Source: Phycisphaerales bacterium UBA7812
Lineage (GTDB): Bacteria; Planctomycetota; Phycisphaerae; Phycisphaerales; UBA1924
NCBI GenBank assembly: GCA_002480345.1
Contig: DLBY01000075.1
Span: 491-6,235 of the forward strand
DNA length: 5,745 nt
Direction: 5' to 3'
The stretch's first letter is position 1; the number at the start of each line of letters is the position of its first letter. The notes beneath the pieces are model-generated. The model had not been told where the DNA came from. It saw only the letters and a program-made list of their open reading frames with translations, and ran no database searches. This document shows, piece after piece, positions 5,443 to 5,745 of the stretch. Both the position numbers and the translations under genes were made by a program.

Positions 5443-5745
5443 CCACGCTTCGCACGACCACGCTCACGCTCGCGATCGGCGCTTCGCTCGCCCTCGCGGG
5501 TCCCCAGTATTCCATCTCCTGGTCCACCATCGACGGGGGCGGCGGCACGAGTGCCGGCGGCGCCTACACGCTCTCGGGCACGATCGGGCAGCCCGACGCG
5601 AGCGGGCCGCTCTCGGGCGGGGTCTACACGCTGACAGGCGGGTTCTGGGCGGGCATCGAGAACGCGGCGCCGGCGTGCAACGACGCGGACCTGTCCGAAC
5701 CGTTCGGCGTGCTCGATCTGTCGGACATCAACGCGTTCGTCGCGG
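5439..5745 (+). CDS. Secreted protein with start of a GC-type dockerin-like segment (3' partial)
   Basis: Begins at ATG 5439, sharing ATGA with the fibre stop, and runs open to the window edge: 102 codons plus one base. Residues 1-20 look like a Sec signal peptide (A-L-A | G-P). Residues 24-72 form a Gly/Thr-rich segment, Y-S-I-S-W-S-T-I-D-G-G-G-G-T ... Y-T-L-S-G-T-I-G-Q-P-D-A ... Y-T-L-T-G-G-F-W-A-G, with two similar Y-T-L-[ST]-G units, a pattern I recall from many planctomycete exported proteins. From C80 the sequence (C-N-D-A-D-L-S-E-P-F-G-V-L-D-L-S-D-I-N-A) matches the start of the GC-type dockerin-like repeat, with Asp residues at 82, 84, 93 and 96 arranged like a calcium-binding loop. 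A second half would be expected beyond the window. The role of these domains in planctomycetes, possibly surface anchoring or sorting, is not settled. Coupling to the fibre gene suggests the two are made together. Confidence 0.8.
   Translation, partial: MTTLRTTTLTLAIGASLALAGPQYSISWSTIDGGGGTSAGGAYTLSGTIGQPDASGPLSGGVYTLTGGFWAGIENAAPACNDADLSEPFGVLDLSDINAFVA

Overview
The window is high-GC bacterial DNA that looks like a member of the Planctomycetota, most likely class Phycisphaerae. Three things point that way: a prepilin-like protein with the N-terminal helix and C-terminal DGH motif common in that phylum; a secreted protein with the Y-S-I-S-W-S-T-I-D-G-G-G-G-T opening followed by the start of a GC-type dockerin segment; and a zinc-ribbon membrane protein of a style common in these genomes. 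This placement is inferred from protein style, not from a marker gene.

Layout: (1) 1-758, plus strand, the 3' part of a prepilin-like secreted protein whose start lies outside the window. (2) 797-1669, plus, a PAPS-dependent sulfotransferase with all the main cofactor and catalytic residues visible. (3) 1618-3192, minus, a 524-residue membrane protein with a cytoplasmic four-cysteine zinc ribbon and a large outward-facing domain; its 3' end overlaps the sulfotransferase tail to tail by 52 bp. (4) 3193-3348, a 156-bp divergent intergenic region with promoter-like sequences and an exact 7-bp inverted repeat. (5) 3349-5442, plus, a 697-residue exported fibre protein: signal peptide, N-terminal beta domain, 16 collagen-like Gly-X-Y triplets, three GIG-type modules, about eleven 8-residue beta repeats and a C-terminal peptidase S74 self-cleaving chaperone with its Ser-Lys dyad and a coiled coil. 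(6) 5439-5745+, plus, a secreted protein that starts within the stop codon of the fibre gene (ATGA overlap) and is cut off by the window end just as its dockerin-like segment begins.

The most interesting part is the fibre/dockerin-like pair at 3349-5745. The fibre has the architecture of a phage tail fibre (trimeric stalk plus removable chaperone) but carries a Sec signal peptide and a collagen-like stalk, and no phage genes are near it. I read it as a host-encoded cell-surface or extracellular trimeric fibre, translationally coupled to a second exported protein. Their joint role is not known from the sequence. No RNA genes, CRISPR arrays, insertion sequences or att sites were seen, and no gene-free stretch exceeds 300 bases.
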